This document shows, in pieces, positions 53,863-56,282 of a stretch of DNA of 56,282 nucleotides (positions are counted from its first letter, which is position 1; each line of letters opens with the position of its first letter). The position numbers were made by a program, and so were the translations under genes. The DNA lies in the NCBI GenBank assembly GCA_030950395.1, contig JAUZRP010000041.1, positions 1 through 56,282 of the forward strand. The letters are read 5' to 3'. Source of the DNA: Desulfonauticus sp. (GTDB taxonomy: Bacteria; Desulfobacterota; Desulfovibrionia; Desulfovibrionales; Desulfonatronovibrionaceae). Below the pieces are notes generated by a model. It had not been told where the DNA came from. It ran no database searches and saw nothing but the letters and a program-made list of their open reading frames with translations.

Positions 53863-53947
53863 GCCGAACGTTGGGCGTCACCTGCCGACATGGAGCAAGG
53901 CCGAAGGCCGCAGCGGAATGGCGGTCGGGTGCACGCACTTGTTGGGC
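53863..53947 (-). other. attC recombination site B
   Basis: 85 bases, strongly GC-rich against an AT-rich background. On the minus strand: R'' GCCCAAC (53947-53941), L'' GCGTGCACC, central imperfect stem with GGCC-TTCG-GGCC, L' GGTGACGC, R' GTTCGGC (53869-53863). L'' and L' pair perfectly except for one unpaired base in L'', the extrahelical base that defines attC strand choice. Confidence 0.78.
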
Positions 53948-53960
53948 TTATATTTTTTAA

Positions 53961-54284
53961 TTATACCGACACTACCTCTTGTTTCAAACTTATTGGCTTA
54001 ATAGACTGCAATATCTTATTTTCTTTTTGTCTTGCTCGGTAAAGATCCCACCTAAGTTGAAGATTAAGCCAAAAATCTTCAGACATTCCAAAAAATTTCG
54101 CCAGTCTTAAGGCAGTACTTGGGGTTATCCCCCTTTTACCATTTATTATCTCATTGATCCTTTGGTAGGGAACGCGTATTGCTTTAGATAGCTCTTTTTG
54201 AGTTATTCCCATCGGCTTTAAAAATTCTTCCAATAACATCTCACCTGGATGTGTCGGCTCTCTATGAGTTGGTATTCTAATCAT
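53961..54284 (-). CDS. higA: HigA-family antitoxin (XRE helix-turn-helix)
   Basis: 107 residues from ATG 54284, seven bases after AGAGGTG; a GTG three codons upstream is part of that ribosome site. Begins RIPTHREPTHPGEMLLEEFL, then HTH GITQKELSKAIRVPYQRINEI and STALRLAKFFGMSEDFWLNL, the HigA signature. Neutralises the toxin encoded just upstream and represses the operon. Ends 13 bases before attC B. Confidence 0.9.
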   Translation of the reverse strand: MIRIPTHREPTHPGEMLLEEFLKPMGITQKELSKAIRVPYQRINEIINGKRGITPSTALRLAKFFGMSEDFWLNLQLRWDLYRARQKENKILQSIKPISLKQEVVSV

Positions 54285-54295
54285 TTTATTCACCT

Positions 54296-54589
54296 CTAAT
54301 GATAATCAACAATTTCTACTTCTGATGGTCCATTTTTACACCATATAAAACAAATTCGATATTTATCGTTTATTCTTATACTGTATTGCCCTTTTCGATC
54401 TCCTGATAGAGCCTCAAGTCTGTTGCCAGGAGGAATCTTCAATTCGTTTAATTCTATTACTGAATCTAATTGATCTAATTTCCTTCTTACTATTTTCCAC
54501 AAATTTTCCGGGCATATCCTTCTGGCATTTTTAGTATTTTTTCCGTTGAAGATATCTTCAGTACCAACATTTTTAAACGATAATATCAT
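54296..54589 (-). CDS. higB: HigB-family toxin (RelE/ParE superfamily)
   Basis: 97 residues. FKNVGTEDIFNG, ARRICPENLWKIVRRKL, LDSVIELNELKIPPGNRLEAL and YSIRINDKYRICFIW form the HigB pattern: a ribosome-dependent mRNA interferase. Toxin precedes antitoxin, the diagnostic higBA order. It starts about 47 bases from the attC C core, i.e. at the cassette's 5' edge; an inverted repeat lies between them. Confidence 0.9.
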   Translation of the reverse strand: MILSFKNVGTEDIFNGKNTKNARRICPENLWKIVRRKLDQLDSVIELNELKIPPGNRLEALSGDRKGQYSIRINDKYRICFIWCKNGPSEVEIVDYH

Positions 54590-54598
54590 ACTGTAATG

Positions 54599-54619
54599 AT
54601 AGCACGGTTTTCATGCTAT
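54599..54619. promoter_or_regulatory. Inverted repeat upstream of higB, likely HigA operator
   Basis: ATAGCA (54599-54604) and TGCTAT (54614-54619), a perfect 6+6 inverted repeat with nine spacer bases, 10 bases ahead of higB. Confidence 0.5.
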
Positions 54620-54635
54620 GACAATCCATTTCTTA

Positions 54636-54720
54636 GCCCAACATCGAGGGTCACCTGCCGACATGGAACAAGGCCGAAGGGCGCAGCGGAATGGCGGTCT
54701 GGTGCACCCATTTGTTATGT
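54636..54720 (-). other. attC recombination site C
   Basis: 85 bases, sister of site B. On the minus strand R'' ACATAAC (54720-54714), L'' GGGTGCACC, central stem, L' GGTGACCC, R' GTTGGGC (54642-54636), an exact GTTRRRY. Again L'' carries one base more than L'. The stop codon TAA of hicA is inside R''. Confidence 0.78.
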
Positions 54721-54897
54721 CGGGTTTTTCAGCATTTTTATAATATGTTTGGCTAAATACTCATTGATTTCTTTGTGTCTCGGAACAGGCTGTGACATCT
54801 TTGTTGTAGGATTATGATACCAATCATGTTTGCCACCGTGTCGGATTAAAATACATCCCATATCTTCCAACTTTCTGATCAGGTCTTTTCTTTTCAT
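54715..54897 (-). CDS. hicA: HicA toxin
   Basis: 60 residues, dsRBD-like mRNA interferase: MKRKDLIRKLEDMGC, catalytic histidine in RHGGKHDWYHNP, VPRHKEINEYLAKHI. The stop TAA comes from the attC C core, so the end of the gene is defined by the recombination site. Four-base ATGA overlap with hicB upstream. The order hicB-hicA is less common than hicAB. Confidence 0.92.
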   Translation of the reverse strand: MKRKDLIRKLEDMGCILIRHGGKHDWYHNPTTKMSQPVPRHKEINEYLAKHIIKMLKNPT

Positions 54898-55085
54898 GCC
54901 ACTTCCAATTCATCAACGCGTCGAACACAGGGAATGTCTCCACTGGAAAGTTCATGATAAATATCCTTGAGATTCTCTTTCAGTTCTTCTAATGTTGCAC
55001 CTTGAGTGAGATAATCCGGATACTCTTCCAGGTATCCCAACCACATTTCACCATCTTTCCAATAAACATATTTTTTTCTTTCCAT
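54894..55085 (-). CDS. hicB: HicB antitoxin
   Basis: 63 residues from ATG 55085 (GGAGA eight bases upstream; TTG before it is not needed). VYWKDGEMWLGYLEEYPDY, TQGATLEELKENLKDIYHEL is the HicB partial RNase-H-like fold that blocks HicA; it lacks an obvious C-terminal DNA-binding domain. Only 17 bases from the attI-like core site. Confidence 0.9.
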   Translation of the reverse strand: MERKKYVYWKDGEMWLGYLEEYPDYLTQGATLEELKENLKDIYHELSSGDIPCVRRVDELEVA

Positions 55086-55102
55086 CAATCTTCTCCTATC
55101 TG

Positions 55103-55109
55103 GCCTAAC
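55103..55109 (-). other. attI-like core site at the outer edge of the array
   Basis: Minus strand reads AAAATAAAGTTAGGCC. The last seven bases of the core (GTTAGGC) fit GTTRRRY, and the flank resembles the AAAACAAAGTTAGGC end of class 1 attI1 (recalled, not searched). It is placed where an attI site should be: just before the first cassette. Confidence 0.45.
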
Positions 55110-55500
55110 TTTATTTTATTCCCCTGCCCATTTACTCCTTAATTTTGTTCGTTACCATATCTTTCCTTTAATGTCAATTATTACTCCATAATTTACATTT
55201 AGTCTTTTTATTTTTTTTGCTATAATCACTTATAAGTCTTTAAGCTTAACCTATTACACTCTCAATATCTTTAAATTTTTCTTTATTTTTTACAACATTC
55301 TCATGAAAATTTGATTGATGCCAACGCATATTTGTATTTATAATTAAATAATTTTCCATAAATAAATGCAATTAAATAATTTTTAATAAAAATATTCATT
55401 TTTATGTTCGATAGATTCTATAAATACCTCAAAAATACAAAACAGGTTAAAGAGAAGAGTATTCCATAGTATATCAAATAGATAAAGTAGTGTTAGTTTT

Positions 55501-55698
55501 TTGAATAAAGATATTAATAAAAGAATTAGCAATAAAGATAAAGACAGTTTTTTGCAAAATTTGTCAAAAGATCATGAGACATGGCAAGTAAAGCAGGCTG
55601 ATTTTGCCATAAAGCTTTACAACTTTTTTCTTTTAAAAATAGAAGAAAATGACCATCAAAATACTTCAAAACAAGATCCAACTGCAAAAATTAGTTAG
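55501..55698 (+). pseudogene. Possible N-terminal stump of a tyrosine recombinase (IntI-like)
   Basis: 65 codons from TTG. FLQNLSKDHETWQVKQADF followed by AIKLYNFFL resembles the N-terminal core-binding segment of tyrosine recombinases with a WQVxQAxxAIxLYxxFL pattern. It then ends in TAG. Orientation is opposite to the cassettes, as intI would be, and it lies 390 bases from the attI-like site. No catalytic domain follows in any frame, and no ribosome site is visible. It could simply be a chance ORF. Confidence 0.35.
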
Positions 55699-56128
55699 AT
55701 ATACGTTTGACAAGAAAATTATTTTAATAATTTAAACTAGTTGCAATTTAATAATTTAATCAAAAACGTCAATTTTGTCTTTTATAGCCACATCTTGAGA
55801 AGTTTAGTTAAAATATCCATAAAATTTTGGTGTCATTGTCATACCTATCCATAAATATTTCCTGCATAAATTCAGAAGCCTTTGGCGTTTTGCTTAGAAA
55901 AAGTGTTAGGACATGTGCACAACGTTATACTAAAGGATTTTACAAAATCGCTAATTTAGGATATTCTTCGCGCCGCTTTCGACATTGTTCAATATCGTTG
56001 AACTATTTTGACCTAATTTGAGCGATTTTGATATAAAAAAGCTCTTCACCTATGGGTAACGTTTTGATATAACTAACAAAAGTCTTGAAAAGACAAAAAA
56101 CACTGAGGCAGGTGGAAGATTTAAAAAG

Positions 56129-56191
56129 ATGTATAACAAAGATTATAGAAAAAAGAAACTGAAAATTTCCGGAGTAGAAAAAACTGATTAA
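56129..56191 (+). CDS. Tiny 20-residue ORF
   Basis: ATG, 20 codons (MYNKDYRKKKLKISGVEKT...), TAA, with AGGTGGAAG 11-20 bases upstream and a hairpin/T-tract right after. Very basic. It may be a small peptide or the 3' part of a small RNA; no homologue recognised. Confidence 0.25.
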   Translation: MYNKDYRKKKLKISGVEKTD

Positions 56192-56224
56192 GCTCTTACT
56201 GGAAGAGCATAAGTAGCTTTTTTT
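56190..56224 (+). terminator. Likely Rho-independent terminator
   Basis: AAGCTCTTA (56190-56198) pairs with TAAG-T-AGCTT (56210-56219) with one bulged T; loop of 11 bases, then a T tract to 56224. It suggests a transcript, possibly a small RNA, ending here from the left. Confidence 0.6.
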
Positions 56225-56282
56225 GTGACATATCTGTATAACATAAATATTTTTCCTATACTTGAGAGGTTCTTTGGTACAA

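Larger units (their letters stand above)
52136..55109 (-). mobile_element. Integron-like cassette array without integrase (CALIN)
   Basis: Small minus-strand modules, each followed on its 3' side by a related GC-rich attC-like element: nuclease pseudogene/remnant, DUF4258-DUF2283-like pair/attC (53265), higBA/attC (53863), hicBA/attC (54636). All genes and sites share one orientation. The outer edge has an attI-like GTTAGGC. Core sequences at the two ends of a cassette are complementary for the DUF pair (GTTCGGC/GCCGAAC) and for higBA (GTTGGGC/GCCCAAC), as expected if each circularised cassette carries its own attC. No intI is present. The modules are orphan toxin-antitoxin-like genes, typical of sedentary integron arrays. 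Confidence 0.72.
55110..56282. other. AT-rich, nearly gene-free terminal 1.17 kb
   Basis: No convincing full-length gene on either strand. It contains AATTAAATAATTTT twice (55342 and 55370, exact, 28 bases apart), a related TTTTAATAATTTAA/AATTTAATAATTTAA pair (55722, 55746), TTTTGATATAA twice (56026 and 56062), a 65-codon possible recombinase stump, and a 20-codon ORF with a terminator. This is where an integron integrase would be expected, but none is present. Confidence 0.6.

Noticed and set aside
1-56282. CRISPR array or insertion sequence
   Set aside because: No regularly spaced repeats of 24-40 bases and no transposase-like frame; the only spaced repeats are the three attC-like sites.

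Overview
The window looks like chromosomal DNA of a low-G+C (roughly 35-40 %) Gram-negative, anaerobic, motile bacterium. The best fit is a Desulfovibrionales sulfate reducer of the Desulfohalobiaceae/Desulfonauticus kind. This is inferred from gene content: LPS heptose genes (hldD, gmhA), a tungsten-type aldehyde:ferredoxin oxidoreductase, a fused acetyl-CoA carboxylase carboxyltransferase beside a biotin carboxylase and an odd biotinyl protein, FmdB zinc ribbons, MotAB and RNase J. No rRNA is present to confirm it.

Left part (1-19 kb): hldD and dsbD (minus); tRNA-Lys; a 41-residue basic protein; FmdB; purB-pyrE. Next comes a tightly overlapping cell-envelope cluster: lipoprotein, YkuD/NTF2 L,D-peptidase, membrane coiled-coil protein, and M99 zinc carboxypeptidase. 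It resembles the Csd6/Pgp2 and Csd4/Pgp1 peptidoglycan trimmers that make Helicobacter and Campylobacter helical. ilvD, a methyltransferase, moeA, an aldolase-like protein without the expected Schiff-base lysine, an RsmB-type rRNA methyltransferase, an FG-GAP repeat protein and an RluA-type pseudouridine synthase follow.

Middle part (19-34 kb): aor-moaD-thiF (tungstopterin enzyme with its own cofactor genes), a LOG-family protein, Smr protein, RlmD/RumA methyltransferase, tRNA-Val, then the translation operon thrS-infC-rpmI-rplT-pheS-pheT with a MerR-like regulator and rnj. infC appears to start at a rare AUA codon inside the end of thrS.

Right-middle part (34-52 kb): a minus-strand run motA-motB-pilZ-accC-accAD-biotinyl protein-116-aa protein-ssb puts flagellar stator and c-di-GMP receptor genes next to fatty-acid synthesis genes. 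Then pnp, a HEAT-repeat/receiver fusion, nadE, tRNA-Asn, a DUF505-like protein, gmhA-fmdB-hemC, a zinc-ribbon protein and an orphan parB.

Right end (52.1-55.1 kb): the most unusual region. Three GC-rich attC-like sites of about 83-85 bp separate small minus-strand modules: a DUF4258/DUF2283-like pair, higBA and hicBA. A frameshifted PD-(D/E)XK nuclease gene lies at the inner edge and an attI-like core site at the outer edge. No integrase gene is present. A 65-codon ORF pointing away from the cassettes looks like the N-terminal stump of a tyrosine recombinase. I read this as a decaying toxin-antitoxin integron, or CALIN. The last 1.2 kb is AT-rich and essentially gene-free.
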